From positions 1,651,901 to 1,715,900 of the forward strand of contig VZRR01012727.1 in the NCBI GenBank assembly GCA_013398015.1: 64,000 nt of DNA, given 5' to 3'. Each line of letters starts with the position of its first letter. Position 1 is the first letter of the stretch. The notes below the pieces were generated by a model, which searched no databases, was not told the origin of the DNA, and saw nothing but the letters and a program-made list of their open reading frames with translations. Positions 37,061 through 51,310 of the stretch are shown piece by piece. The translations under genes were made by a program, and so were the position numbers. The DNA is from Oreocharis arfaki (lineage: Eukaryota; Chordata; Aves; Passeriformes; Paramythiidae).

Positions 37061-38510
37061 AACTAATGGATAGATGACCTAGTTACAAAAATGTGATGGT
37101 TTTAAAAAAATTCAATATGATGTATTTTTAAACCTCACAATGTTAATTATTTGAATATACTTCAATACAGAAGCTTTCTTTTATGCAAAAACATTATACA
37201 TTCTGACACAGAATCACAAGTTTGGTTTTAACTGAAAGAAATCCTGGCACCTTCCCTCCCAGGAAGCAGGGTTGTGTGTCATAATGGAGCTGGCATTCCA
37301 AGGCTGGCTGGGCAGTATCCCTTGCTGCCTGCCTGAGTCTCGGGCCAGCAGTGAGCAGTGGCCCTCTGCTTATGGCCACAAAGGAGTTTTGACCAGCACA
37401 GCCACTGTTCCTTCAGTCTCCAGGCCACGTTGCTGAGCAGCTGGTGCTGGCACCAAAAGGAGGAACTTAATGGGGGCAAGGGGGGCCAGCGTTCCCCACC
37501 ACCCCAGCAGAGTGCTCTGAACACTTCAGTGACAGTGTTTTGTTTTGTGCCTCTGCAAAGGAAAGGCTGGGGGAAAAGAGAATTGGCTGCCTCCAAGCCC
37601 TCAGCCAACCTACAACTCGACATGCAGCATCTCTGGTTTCTGGATTGCATATCTAAGCAGGTCCATACTCTTTCCAAGCTGAATTGAGCACAAATTTCAT
37701 CTTTAGTTCCTTCTGAGAATAACAAAAATGCCCAAATTACAAGTGCTCTAATTAATAGTATTTTCTTTTGTCTTATACCACAAGTTCTTCTGCTTGCTCA
37801 ACCACCTATTCCTCCCTTCTCTACCCAGCTCCTACCACTCAGCTTCAAAGCAGCCAGTCACTTACGTTTTACATTCCATCACCAACAACTCCAACAGCAT
37901 GCAATAAAGCTGCACTGGACTGCCTCAGAGCAAGATGTTTCAGATTCGAGGCACTTAAATCAAGGTTAGACCTTGCAATTTTACAGCAGTCATGCCTCCA
38001 GAAGTGAAGCTAAGGGCATGTCAACTTCATAATTTTTTAATGCTATGTCTTATTCCAGGATGGAGAATTTTGGGGAAGCTTGAAAGACTGAGAAAAGAAA
38101 AACTGAAGGTTTTTTAGTGGCTTGCTGTTGTTTCTCTAATAATGCTATCACAGTGAATCAGTAGGTCAGACTTGTAAATACTGTCCTACCTCATCTCTGG
38201 TTATTATTCAGCCAAGCCTTTCTAAAATATTTAAGTAATTGTTCTCTTTCTCTATTGAAACAACAGATGGAATTCCCAACCTTCAATTTTATGACAGGAT
38301 TCTGCAGTAATTTATTAACAGCTTGAACTCTGTTCTCTTGAGGGTTTAACCTGATGGCTGAACCCAATTACATTACAGTCCTTTGTTCATCAAGGGACAT
38401 ATGTAATATGATATTAAATATGAAACAACTCGTGCCTGAATAATGTAGTCTTTGTGATACAAATTGATGGAGTGTGGAAGCCCAAATTCCAAGAACACAA
38501 ACTGTTCTTA

Positions 38511-38602
38511 GTTCTGATTTTACATCACAAAAATTCAGGACTAATTCCACTGCTGTCAGCTGACTTACTAATGTGAAACTGGCATAAATTAGAGCTGAAT
38601 CA
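38511..38602. repeat. Ancient sauropsid-type repeat relic
   Basis: GTTCTGATTTTACATCACAA is followed by CTAATTCCACTGCTGTCAG, a spaced ACTGGCATAAATTAG and then AGCTGAATC. This keeps the order of an old dispersed repeat with a TTCTGAT start, a central CCACTG(A/C)..TCAG and a GAATC end. It is among the longest of these relics in the window. Confidence 0.4.
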
Positions 38603-41600
38603 TGGTTTGTCTCTCTCATTACTGTCAAGGCATGCTGAAGTCCTAGTCATGTGGCTCACAAGCTGGTTTATGACTTCCAGAAATCACTATTCATTTCCAT
38701 CAGTATATCCCTCCTCCAGATCATATCAGTCCCACCAACACAACCCAGAGGAACCCCTCCACACACACAGTATCCAGACTGTAATTCCACATGGCTCAGG
38801 GAGTGTTTCACCACGGCATGGAAACCTCCCACACAGAGTGGGAAATCTGCTTTGCTGTGGCAGTTATATTTGCCATTGTAAAATCACTCCTTTTAAGCTA
38901 ACTTTGGCAGGTTAGCATATTGCTTTTTCCATTATTAATCTTCCCTTCCTGCTCTATTTTTTCCTTCTTGCATCACGACGCAAGCCTTGAATGTTCATTA
39001 CTGTGCTTCTCCCACAGTTTGCTCCCAGTCCCACACTTTGTGGATGGCATGGCATTCCTGAGCTCTTCCATCTGGCTCATGGGCCCTTGCTTTTTACCTA
39101 TGTTCCAGACACTTCCAATGCATAAAACAACCCCTCCCCCCGCCCCCCAATTAAGAAGTTAGACCAATGAACACCTAATAATCAGGGAACCTTATATGCA
39201 GAAAATGTCACTGGCTAAAGATCTCTTGCTTATTTTGAGATAATTTTCATGTTCATCCCAGGGCTCAGTATCCAACTAAAGCATTGTTGTCAAAACAGTT
39301 CCCCAGTAACACAGGGGACCAAATGCATTCGTTTTCATGTTAAGCTATAATTACAGTAGCAAAAAAGTGTATTTTGAAACATCCAGCATACTGAAATAGC
39401 AGGCTGTCAGCATACTTGGCACACAATAGGAAGGACAAGATGGGTGGAATCACATCTCCCTGAACTGCAGACCTCAGAAAACCCACAGCTAAAGTGGGAG
39501 ACAATCAGTCTATCATCCATGGGCAAGAAACAAGTGCCTCAAAAGCATAAATAACTTGATTGGGAGACAGATGTTTCAGAGAGCTTATCTGTACTTCACA
39601 GGAATATTGTCACTTGACTACAAAGAGAGTAGCCAGCAGGTCAGGTATGGGCACCCACAGTGTGGGTGTCAAAACAGGGAGCAATTCTGCACATGGTAAT
39701 GCAGGGGAACAATATGTACATTAAATATAACCAGTTGCCCTCATGCTTTAAAACACCACTTGCCCTGACTGGAAGGTCCTGCTCAAAATCATCTTAGTTA
39801 ACATAGTCCTTACATAGAGATGGCCAGGAAGGTCAGACCTTTTGCTTTGCCAGGTGTCAGTCTGCTAAAAAAACCTGTATTTGTACTTCTAACTCAGAAA
39901 AAATGTAGTTCAAAGGCTGCAATTGTTTCCATCCCATGAAGCAGTTTTGCTGCCAACTCTAAAAACTTTAAAACCAAGACTGGATTTTGAAATTATTTCA
40001 TCAGAGAGCAATAACACTTTCTTTATGGTTCAGTTTACCATGTGTAATTGCCAGTGTTAATCTGCACAGAAGTATTCTAAATCCCAGTCCTAAAGAAACT
40101 CTAACCCCATCCAAGTTTGTTTCCTGGAACTGAGCAAAAGAAAAGCACACAGCTGAGTTTTTGAAGGAAGTCTAGGAAGTTTGAAATAATTACCGTTCAT
40201 ATGGGAGGATCCCTACTTCTTTTAACTTTTTATAAGCTCGTTTACTGGTTTGGATCCTTTAGGTTCTTAAAGCTTGTCATAATATCTTTCTGGTATGAAT
40301 TTAAAACCCAGTCAAAAAGCTTGATGACTGACTCCATCCCAAATCTTTGTGAAGGAGGACTTTGACTGCATTGTTCCAAATGCCTCCATCTATCTGACAA
40401 TTCCCTTTGCCTGGAAAAGGAAGATGGCTTTGGAAGGTTGGCCCCTTGCAGCCGAATCACTGGCATATACAACAAACAAGCAAACCAAAACCAAGCATCT
40501 CTTGTCCTTGTTCACACATTTTAATACAACCAACCTTTTTCCCCATCTATAAAGCACGCATCCAGCACCTCTGAAAAGCAGTCAGTCGGGGGTTATTTTC
40601 ATTGCAACTCCTCATGCAGTCCAAGTTGAACTGAGATCAAGTGCTATTTTAATTATTCTATTGTGCTTTTGGTGTTTAAACAACCATATCTCACGGCAGA
40701 GACAGCTGCAGTTCAAAAGCACATGCAAATATCTCTTTTTCGGGTAAGTATCAATTTGCTATGGGTAACAGTAATAATTTCAGATAGTTGAGAGAATTAT
40801 TGGAAAGCCTGCCCCAAGACTGTATCCTTGGTCTCTCTCTTTGTGAGTGCATTGCTATGACACATCATGATACAGAAGCAACTGCACCAAGTCTTCAACC
40901 AACCCAGCATGAATATTAGTTCTGAAATGAAAGGTTTGCTCTCATGACAGAGCAAATATTATGTATCTTAAAATTATATTCCCATCATGTTACACCAGAG
41001 CCTGTCAAGCTCCTGCCCTGTCCAGCTCCCAGCAGGCTGGGACACACTGCTGTAGCCTCTCTCTTCTATCTCTGTGGAGGTCTGATTGCTCTCCCACACA
41101 GGCCCCACCCCACCAGATAACAAGGATAACTCCACGCTGGGAGTGACCTGTGGTTTAGACAAAAGCAAGTGAACTAAGAGCTTCCAACTCTCAAAATGCT
41201 CACACATTTCAAGACTTCAGGGAGCTGATTTTAGAAGTGTTCCATTAAGCCTTTACTTCATCCACTGCCAAAATCTCTTCAGATGTGAAGTGTGTCTCGT
41301 CTCTGCCATACCTGGCTGTGGGGAATGCTAGAGCCCCCAGGGGACACAGGGTCAGCAAGCTCAGGCGCTCAGTCTCCTGCACTGCATGCATATCAGATGT
41401 TTTCTTGGCTGGGAATTATTTTCCCCATCATTCTGAGCAGTGTAATACAGTAACACATGGCATGGTGAAATGAGAACTTTTTGTTAAATCCAGTATCTTT
41501 AGTTAGCAACACACAAACCAGTGAGCAACAAACTTCTCGCTTACGAGTTGGTTACTTAGCACTTACAAAAGGGACACAAACACTTGCATCCAAGTTCACT

Positions 41601-42035
41601 ATGAGTCTAAATCTTCCTTATTTAAGCAATGTGCAGGGTTACTACTAACTCAGCATTGGCATGCTATCTATTGGACTATAATCAAGTGTGAATTAATTTG
41701 GGCTATTGCTTTTTAAATGCTCAGGGGACATTTTTAAAGCACATTCTCTACAGAGAAAGAGAAATAAGTGACATCACTCATGCTATGAGCAACATAACCT
41801 TACAACAGTGCTCAGCTACTAGACAGTAAACTGAATATGAAAAATCAAGGGGCGTTTCAAAACCTGATTCTTCAGCAACTCTCTCATACAGAGGTGGCAC
41901 TGTCCTACAGCTGAAGAGGCAGAGCCCAGAAAACAGAAAGGACGTTCAAAGCTGACACGCGAAACCTTTTAAACCCTCAGTGCCTTGGCACACTGCTGTG
42001 CCTGGCCTTGTCCTTCCTCACACAAGGCTGCACTC

Positions 42036-42065
42036 ACTCCATTAAAGGCAATGAGAGTGAGGTCT
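42036..42065. repeat. Short sauropsid-type repeat relic
   Basis: ACTCCATTAAAGGCAATGAG resembles the CTCCATTGAAGTCAATGGG core of the same broad group of relics. It is too short to be certain. Confidence 0.25.
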
Positions 42066-45000
42066 TGGAGGAGTTCAAACTGGGCCCTATATGGGGAATT
42101 TTACAGAAGTCACAGTGGTTAGTAGGTGCTTTGTTTTTATCGGCTAAGAAAACAGATAAAGAGCTGTTATCTCCCTAACCCTTATGGATTTGGTTTTTCA
42201 TCTGTTTGGGTTTTATTCTGCAGCATAAGAAATAAAGTAACTTAGTCCTGTTTAATTGATTTTTTTGCTGTTCTCTAATAAAAAAAGGAAAAGCAAAGGC
42301 TATGGATTAGTTACAAATGCAATAGTTCTTAATAACCAATCAAACCTTACCCTAGAGTCTGAGATCTCTTTAATGGCTACCAACAGAGACAGGCAATGGG
42401 GAAGGTAGGATTTGTGCTTCTCAGGAAAATAACAATATTAATTTTAGTTAAAGATTTCTTTCCTATTTTGCTGTTATACAATACTACTCCTGTACAAAAC
42501 TATTTGGTTTGGGCTTCTTCAGATGCACAGCAAGAGAGCTCATGATGCACACTACCCTGGAGCATTACCCCAAGGAAAAAACTCTTCTGTATCAAGCTGG
42601 CAGCATGCACATGAAATCCATACTCTCCTGGCAAATATTGATCCCTCTGAGCAAGAGCTAAGTGAATTTCACAGATCAAATCAGGCAGGTGGCTTATCAT
42701 CCTGTATTCAACAAGGAAAGGGAGCAGAGCTCCCTAGAGAAAAGGATCCAGAATAGGTTGGAAAGAAAGGACAGCTGACTATCCAAGCTGAGAGCTGTAT
42801 CTATTTATATGGCTGCTCTGGAAAGCTCTTGCCATGCACGGGTAGAATTCAGGCAAGAGGCACATGCCAGGTCCTAGACCTCTCAGGTTATATACAGGAG
42901 AGATTGAGAAAGCATTGGCAGCACGGCCACAGAAACAGTAAAAGGGCTCTGTAGACCACAAACAAAGCTATTCACTCCAACAGTGACTCTAGATCTCGGA
43001 AGAGTAGAGTAAAAAAAGACCTTCAAATTTCTCCTTTCGGTTTAACTAATCTAAAAAAAAAAAAGATAAGAGCAGTACTAATGGTTTATTAGACTATTCC
43101 CAGGCACGAGCAATAAAAGTTAATGTTAACATTGATCAGTTTAGATCACATGAAGATGATTGTTTACTGTGCTCTGCTAAGTCATAAACAAGCACTCAAA
43201 AGAAGCTGCACTCAGCAGCCTGCAGTGCACATAAAGCCTTTGACTGGTGTTTGGCACAGGCCTGGGTGAAGAGAGCTACAAGAAAGGCTCTGTGCTTGTT
43301 TTCCGAGCTCCCAAGGCTTCAAAAGTGACATCCCCACTAAAATGAAATACGTAAAAACAACACAACTATCAATAATTTCATCATCACTATGTCACCAGCA
43401 AATATCTGATAATTATCTCAAGGCAACCATTCATAATTACTCATTATTTTAAAGCACAGAAATATTATGTGAAGAATCACTCAAAAGTAAATGCAGCCCT
43501 AAATAGGGACCAGAAGCTGTGTCCCAGTGCTGACAGGAGCAGCATTCCATACCTCCTAGGTGTGAGGCACAGCTCCCTCAGACCTCAGTTCAGATCCGTG
43601 CCAGCTGCAGTCAGCAGCAGCTCATACATAACAATCAGCCTGGTTCAAACATCATCCAAGATATTCTTCTTCTTTTCCAGTGTCAGCAGAGATAAACAGC
43701 TTGAATAAAGGCATCAGAGTTACAGTAAAGAAAAGGCAGTCTTTTGAGGAAGCTAAACCAAATTAAAAGAGAGCTAATTCCCCACAACCACTGACATTAC
43801 CCACACATTCAATGCAGAAAGTTACCTACAGGATTGAAGAAAAGTTACTCTGTCAAAACCTACCACTGGAGGCAGCAGCTGAGAAAAAGTTTTAATTTTT
43901 TGCTGAGATGAAAGTCCTCATGCATGGTATTTTTGTCTGGGCTTACTAGTTTCTTTTGTTTAAAGGCAAAAGTATGCACCCATGAGGCAGTTGCAGGCTG
44001 CCATTACACTTGTTGCAGGAGAAGGCAGCTCTCAGTTCAACTGATTATTTATGAAAATGAAATAGTTTTATAATACTTTACTCCCAAAATTTTGTCTCCT
44101 GAAAGAAACCCACCAATATACATACTCCACTCTTTCAAATAAAACTAAAAAGAAGCCTAGTAATCACAAACAGCTCTAGTAGCAGAAATCTTGGTGTGCT
44201 TCCTTTATAATAACACAACACCTGCATACAGCTAAGACACACGGTCACACCCTGGGCTGAGCTTAGATAGAGCCCTGGGCTCCAAGAGCAGGGTGTGGGA
44301 GGGTGCTCAGGTGAGGCTGTTCAGGGCATGAAGGCTTGTTGGTGCCCTCAGGAACCAGGCAATTACTTCTACTCCTTTTAGATGCCAATCATACTTTATA
44401 TCACCTTCTTTAGGTTCAGGAGAAAGATCCATGTCTGTCCCATATATGCACACACAGAATCATTCCCCAGAGCACTTTCTCCAGCTCTGCCTACCATTGA
44501 AATCAGCTAATACACCTGCATTCTGTCCTGTAGGAAAGCCTTCACTGTCTTGCTCAGTAAGTGACTTCATCCAAGTAACTGAAGGTTTCTGCCATATAAT
44601 AATGTGAGGTGGTTTGTACCACTGGTTTGGGATAAAAACAACGTGGTAGAAATCTCTTTTCTTACTGGAGCTTCCACCAAAACCATCACCCCTCGATAAA
44701 AATATGTTTCTTGCTGTGCACAGGTCACAGTAGAAGACAAGTAATAAAGCATTCAGTCTGAAGGTGTGATAGGATACTCCCACCTCCTGCCTTGCGCAGA
44801 TGGAAAGGAACTATGGACAAGCATGTACACAATCCCTGCAGGCAGCAGCAGGGTGGCTTCAACCAACAGACTCTAGATCACACAGATTATGCATCTGCTG
44901 TATGCACCTCTGAATGGTGTTTCCAGCTCAGCAGAAATCAGTCCTGACAGAATCCACCCCTCATATCACAAAAGCAAGTGTGTTGGTTTTTATCTGCCCA

Positions 45001-48000
45001 TGTATTACATGAATGCTGGTTTATGCTAATTTCTACTTCAGGTCACAGATAAAGCAAACAAAAAGTTTGATGCTAGTTTGAGGTAGACTGAATTGTGCTA
45101 TTTTTAGCTTTTTTAAAAAATTAGTTTAAATAATCAGCTTAACTCTTTTGTTCTAGGAAAGACATAGAAAAACCTATGAAGTGCTGTATCTTTTCCTTAC
45201 TGGAGTTAAAATTATATGATAACTCTTAGCCTTCTACAAGTACCCACAAATATTTAATTTTTGTCCTCATAGATAATCCTTAAAAAACAGTTCTAGAAGG
45301 TTTTTTTCCTGTGAGAGAACATAATCTTCATCCAACTTGCAGAGGAAAGAGGCTCTCTTCCCAAGTGGAGCCCTTTACATTCCTATATGCCTTGTACAAA
45401 CAAAATTGCCAAGTCCTTGAAATGCCAGTGCTAGTTCTTGCAATGGACTCCCTCCATATGTGCTAGAGAAAAAGCAATGAATCACAGAGGGAAACAGAGG
45501 CTAAAGCAAATCAGCCCTTTCCCATTAAAGGCTACCATATCCAGCATTTCAATTAGCTAATATTGATACTATAATTTAGTATGTTGGTGATTGCATGTGC
45601 AATACATAACAGCAAATTACTGCCATCACCAACTGTTGAACAAGTGCTTCTGACTCACTAGGTACTCTTTGATCTTAAAATTGTAGTTTCCTATTAACAG
45701 TTAAGCACCATAAATGTACATGAATATAAATGAGAAAGGAGGTAAGTTTACAAAACACAAGAAAAATTAAGTCAAGGGAAAAGGCACAGCAGTGAGTAAT
45801 CACGTACGTAATGGCAGTCTCCCTCTTACGCTCTTTCCCTTCCTTCCTAGCTCACTGCAAAAATCACAGTGGTTGTTACTGCTAAGGGGAATTTGACACT
45901 AACACAATCCCTCAGACCCCTGAGCATTTCAGACTGCTCCCCTTTCCCAGTTTCCTTGACCTCAAAGTGCTCCGTAGGCACTGGACAGTCTTATCTTTCA
46001 TGAGGAACTGTGCAGAGGATTTATACTGATACAGTCAGAGGGCCTGAGATGATAGTCAAGACCTAATTCTCATTTTTGCTAAGATTGCCTTACATCATGA
46101 TAGAGCAAGGCAGCAGTAGCAGGCATCAGGTTCTCATAAGTGGGTAGCTGCCTGTTTTTTCTCTGGCTAAGAATGCAGTGGTGATGAGGGGAACAACAAG
46201 AGAGAAGCCAGAGTCAGATAGTAGCAGAGATAATCAATCTTAAACAAAGCTAAGTTGTACATTATCTGCATGCTCATTAATTACTTTGTTGTTACTGTGC
46301 TCAGATGTCGCAATGGCACCACACCACGCAGCAGTATATGCTCCATTTAGTGTTATAATGTGCCTTTTAATATATCAGCACGTAGAAATTGAAAGGCTGT
46401 TTTCCTTTCTGGGTTTAAAAATACCTGTCATTGCTAAGCTCACAGCTGACTATATTATCTAGCGTAGACAGCTGAGAATGTGAGAAGGTTCACTGAAAAG
46501 CATTTCACAAAAATTTCTAATTCTCTTCAAAGAAAGGTTAGTCCATACAAAAATGCAGAGTCTATTAAAAGATGCTCAATAAGATACATTGCATGTTCTC
46601 CAAATGTCTGTCACAGATGGCTTTCTGTCTGTAATCGTGATTTGAAAAAAATACTGATTTATGTTCCACGGAACACAGGAAAAAATACAGAAGGAAATTA
46701 GAGCCAGCCACTAGAAAGGAACACACTCTACTAAGTAAATCGCAAAGCTGTAGGAAGAGCTCTTTAACTCAGGGTTGAAACTCTCCTAACATCCAGAGAA
46801 GAGGGCTGAATGATGTGCAACATGTCAACATGTCCTTATTTAGGGACTGCTGCCTTGGACGAGCTGCCAAACAAGGGGAAAGCAATAGAACCATGACAAA
46901 AGTAGGTAAAAATGTGTAGTGCTTTGGCTCAGAAGTCACATGTATGGAAAGCCCATAAACAAGCAGCAGTCCCAGCAAAACACTGCACACCTCGTGCCTG
47001 GGTAACCCCTGCCACGAGCACTGAGAAATAGCAGCATCCCAGGCTGCCTACTCAAAGAATTTACTGAACCATTTCTGGGACTGCTCACTGCTCTTACAAA
47101 TGCCAGTTTTCTGGGCTGTGTGTGGAGGTACCCAGTGGCAAAGCAAGATGTGTTCCCATGGACATGCCCTAACAGAGACTCTGCAGAAGATGCTGTTCTT
47201 GACAGACCACACTCGTTCCCTTGCTCCCAAAATGTGCTGCGGAGGTGGTGCATTCTGCAACAGATCTAAGGAAGCTCAGCATTTGAAAGACTTAATTCCA
47301 CACAATTTTCTGAAAAATTCCCATTATCTTGGAGGACTCAGTAGACTGCAACAGAAAGTTTACTCTCCTATATTCTTCAGACGTACAGGGGGTATATGGC
47401 CTTTCGTATGGGCCCCTTTTCTGTGCCCTAAACACCATCTCAGCATGTGCAGCAATACAAACCTAATGGAATATACGGCCACGTGAGAACAGACTCCAGC
47501 AGCATCTGTTTGCATCTTCATTTGCAACTGAAATGAAGAGTTCAGATTTTTATCACAACACTCCTTTCTGAATTTCACCACTGAAACTGATTTAAAATCC
47601 CTGTTATCGAAGCACTTTCCTCCACATGAACTTTACAAAGTAGCAGCTGAAGCCTGTGACAGAACATTCTGCCTTCACATGACTGGGGCCTCCTGTCTGC
47701 AACAACTGAAGTCAGCACCAGTCAGTCAGAGCCTACTCTGGATATCCAGAATGTGGTTACCAGTTATTCTCCGAAAATAAGCAATTTACTTATGCCTCCA
47801 GATGCTTGTGGACAAATGGATCACTACAGGCTTTACCTACTGATTCTTGTGAACTATTTCATAAAGCAGAGCTTTGGTAGTTTGGAATAAATGAAGGAAA
47901 CTGACTTCTCATTTTTATAATTTTTTTTTCATTGGAAAATGAGAATTTATCAAACTGCTACTGAAGTTGAATCCTACCAATGTTACAGACCTGGGACCAA

Positions 48001-50449
48001 CATCTGCAAAAGCAGGTCTAGTTTTACTGCCTTCAGTTAACTGAAATATATAACTCGCACACCTATAAAATAGGCTACTCAGCTGGAAAACCAGTGTATC
48101 TTCAGCTTGTGACATTTTAGTATATACAGATTTTCTTAAATCATTATTTGTTGTTATAGTCAGAACTGCTAAACAGCATAATCCACCAACTCAATCTGTA
48201 AGGACAAAATAAGTGGTTGTCATTCAGCACTCCATCAACACCCCCTCTACCAGATGCCTTCTCAATCTTCTCTTCATCATCCAAACTCAACTGCAATACT
48301 TATCCTGAATACCATTTTTCCAAATAAATCCCAATAATGTGGTATATAAGGTATAGATTTTCAGTTAGTTGAGAGCTCTGTGGCTGTTGAGAACTCAATG
48401 TGTGCACTGAAGTCAGGTACAGGAGTTCCAGGGGAATTCTGTGGGGCTGCAGCTTTGGAGAGCTGGGTCACATCTTCCACTGCAGGATTTGCATCAGTGA
48501 GGTCTCTTCGTGCTTAAAGGGGACCTGCACAGCCATTTATAAATTAAGATGTTAATGTCAGGTGAGTTAGTATTACACCACTGGGTTAAATGCTGATTTC
48601 CTTGATTATTTTCCTAGAGCCTAGTTTTAAGGACACAGATTCATGGATTGTGACATCAGGTGGAAGGTTTATGATTTATATAAACTATGCACTAAACTGA
48701 TGATGCATACATCAAGCAAGTAAAGACAGTTCTAGGAAAGAAAATAAGCTTCCAGACTGGGCACAATGTTTGTACACATTTTTGGATCCTGCAAGGCACC
48801 ACATAGAACAGCATATGAGTTTATAAATAAAATTAAATGCTTGAAACCAATTTGATACAGCCACTCAATCATAAAGAGAATTATTTAGAGCTATTCACTG
48901 CTGCTGAACAATATACTTTTCATAAATTTTTAAGTGTAGTCAGTATCTCACTATCTCTAGAGCTGCCTTGTTTTCAGCTCCTTAGAACTGTTACAATTTT
49001 TAATAAATGAAGCTCCTATTTTCCAGACTCCTCTTTGCTTTAGGGTAATTTTTTGCAAAAATTTAGCCAAGAAAGATATAGCCTTTATCTATACATACAC
49101 TTGTAAATTTATGTAAGACTGTGAAAAAAAGAAGTAGTTTGTTGTGTTCATGTTAGTAGTTCCAAAGACTTTTAAGCACCACTTGTGTCCCCTCCTCTGG
49201 AGCAGCAATGCACTTGGCAGAGAGATATTGTGCTAAGAACTCTGTGTGTTGGGAATGCGATTTTTTGCCAAATATGTGAAAATGTATCCTAATTTGGCCA
49301 AGTCATAAACTGTAACAAGCCGTGCCTTGCAAGTACCCCTATGTCCTGCTGTACCTGCTGAATACATGCAGCCACATTCTCTGATTATTCCAGTAGAAAT
49401 GCTCAGATTCAGCGTAAAGCACGACTTCATTTGCAAATTTTCTTCTGGACTTTTCTTGGATCTTCCTAGGCTGTCTGGGTCTGGAATCAGTGAATGAAGG
49501 CTTTTCTGTGGTGCTGTCTGCACTTCCTGCTGGCCTTAGAGCTTGTGGGAGAGAGAAGTGTCTGATTTGCACACAGAACCAGAAAGGGTTGAGCTTTAAC
49601 GGGAGAGAACAGAGGGTAGACTTCAACCGAGGCAACAAACTGACACTCAGCATGGAGGAGGAATAAAGGGACATCTGATGAGCAGCTGTATTCCCTGAGA
49701 ACCATCATGTCTGGGAAGGCAAAAAAAAAAAAATAAAGGAGCGAGGAGGTAATCACTACATTGGAATGGGCAAGGAGAGCAACAGGAGAGCAACCAGAAA
49801 GGGAGATGGGTCACCTTGAGTCCACACCTTCAGAAAAAGGTCAAAATCCATGCAGGTAACTAGAAAAGGCTGAATAAAAAGTTTGGTGACAAAGAGTCCA
49901 GCAGCAAGGCTTCAACTCCACCGAGGCGCCTGAGCCACTCAGCTCCTGCTCCGGGCCTTTGGAGATGCTTGTCTGTGGTGAAACTCTCAGTGTCGAGACT
50001 GAGAAACCTGGGACAAGGAAGCTGGAAATGCTTCATCACAGGCATTGTGGTCGGGAATGGGACTGAGGCAGAAGACCTGAGAAGGAGATCTGGAAGGTAA
50101 GAGTGTATCTCCTAAGAAACACCATGTCCAGTCTGAGATTGTGCTGAAAACCGACACCGGACTCACAGAAGAAATAGGTTAAGGAGGCAGGTATGGGAAA
50201 AGAGAAACTGTGTAACTGTGCAGTTTAAAGAGCCATCGAAATACACCAGAGTGCAAATTATGTTTGCACTGACACTGACTTCAAGCACAGCCCGACTAGG
50301 GAGTCCTTGCTAGCAGTGGCTCCAGATGTGGGGCAATTGGCATGCCAGGGGAGCACAGCACAGGGAGTACTCACAGGGAGTACTATCCCTGAAAAGTACC
50401 CACATACCTAAGCACGGCCACCGGCCCCTCACAGAGCAGCCACAGATGG

Positions 50450-50960
50450 CTCTGGTCTGGGGCTCCGCCACTCTCGCTCCGAGGCGCCTCTTCCCTCGGG
50501 AGCAGCAGCAAGGAGGGCGGGAGCTGCCGCTGGGGACGGCGCCGGCGGGACAGACACGGGCTGCCACCGAGCCCGCGTATGCCCAGGCGGAGATATCCCC
50601 ACGGCACGCCCAGGCCTCCGCGGGAGCCGCCGCCGCGGCTCGGAGAAAGGAGACGGCCCGCAAACTCTGCCCGGGGCGCTTCCCCGAGCCCCGGCCGGGG
50701 GCAGCCGCTCACCTCCGACACGAAACGCATCACTCGCAATTAGCGGCTTGATGTGATACGGGAGCGCATGGTTTGCATTACGGGAGGAATGACCTGATAA
50801 TCGCCCGGCAGCAGCGTGCAGATGTGCTAAGTGACTCTGGTCTCGCTCCCGGTACCGCTCCCCGGCGGCATCTCCCGCTCCCCGGCGCCTTCGCTGCTCT
50901 CCTGCGCACAGCAGAGGCTCGCTGGCCCCGGGCCGGCGGCCGCAGGGCACCTTAGAGCGC
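50450..50960. promoter_or_regulatory. CpG island (LHX9 upstream domain)
   Basis: A sharp rise in G+C with frequent CpG stands out from AT-rich flanks. Open frames on both strands (50326-50751 plus, 50429-50950 minus) overlap here, as expected of stop-poor GC-rich DNA. None shows a known domain. I examined this island for C1orf53-like sequence, because that gene lies between DENND1B and LHX9 in human, and did not find it. It could be the promoter of an unannotated transcript or an outlying developmental CpG island of LHX9, about 13 kb upstream. Confidence 0.6.
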
Positions 50961-51149
50961 GGAGGTTGGAGGGATAAACACTATTTTTGATCAAGGAGCT
51001 CCGAAAAGCAGTAAAATACGTCAAATGCTCTCCGGTAGCTGCCTGAAATGTAAAATTCGAGGAGCTGGAATTTGGAAAGAAAAGAGGAAATAGTGTTAGC
51101 GAGGGGACAAGGTCCCAAGTGAAAGGGGGGTGAATGTCCTGAGGTCCCT

Positions 51150-51310
51150 GGCGAAACCAGCGCTGCTGTGGCCGCCCCGCAGTCCCGCTGCCCCAGGCCC
51201 ACGCTCCGCCCCCGTCCCGCCGCACCGACGGCTCGGGCTCACCGGGGCACTGCGAGGTGTCCTCAGGGGACGGGTGGGAACGGCGAGGCTGTGGCTGCAC
51301 TCAAACGTTA
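51150..51310. promoter_or_regulatory. Small CpG-rich block
   Basis: This is a second short CpG-dense block, separated from the 50.45-50.96 kb island by about 190 bases of AT-richer DNA. It may be part of the same island. The frames at 51130-51339 and 51168-51398 are low-complexity Pro/Arg/Ala text without similarity. Confidence 0.5.

Larger units (their letters stand above)
30301..50449. other. Intergenic gene desert, no gene recognised
   Basis: This twenty-kilobase interval has no recognisable coding exon, tRNA or known small RNA. It contains short repeat relics at 35901-35955, 38511-38602 and 42036-42065, and an enhancer-like AT-rich stretch at about 36640-37060. Moderately GC-rich pockets near 31.0-31.3, 36.2-36.6 and 37.3-37.6 kb carry open frames (30994-31383, 37279-37725) with no similarity that I know. 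A good donor-like GGAAG|GTAAGAG is at 50097, but no matching acceptor or coding frame defines an exon there. Confidence 0.6.

Noticed and set aside
50040..50100. Strong donor-like GGAAG|GTAAGAG at 50097 as the end of an exon
   Set aside because: No upstream acceptor, promoter or coding frame pairs with it. A lone donor match is expected by chance in this length of DNA.
50326..50950. Overlapping frames of 141 and 173 codons as C1orf53 candidates
   Set aside because: Neither contains the Cys-rich C-terminal block or the N-Y-V-D-P block of C1orf53. Frames on both strands overlap as expected in GC-rich DNA.
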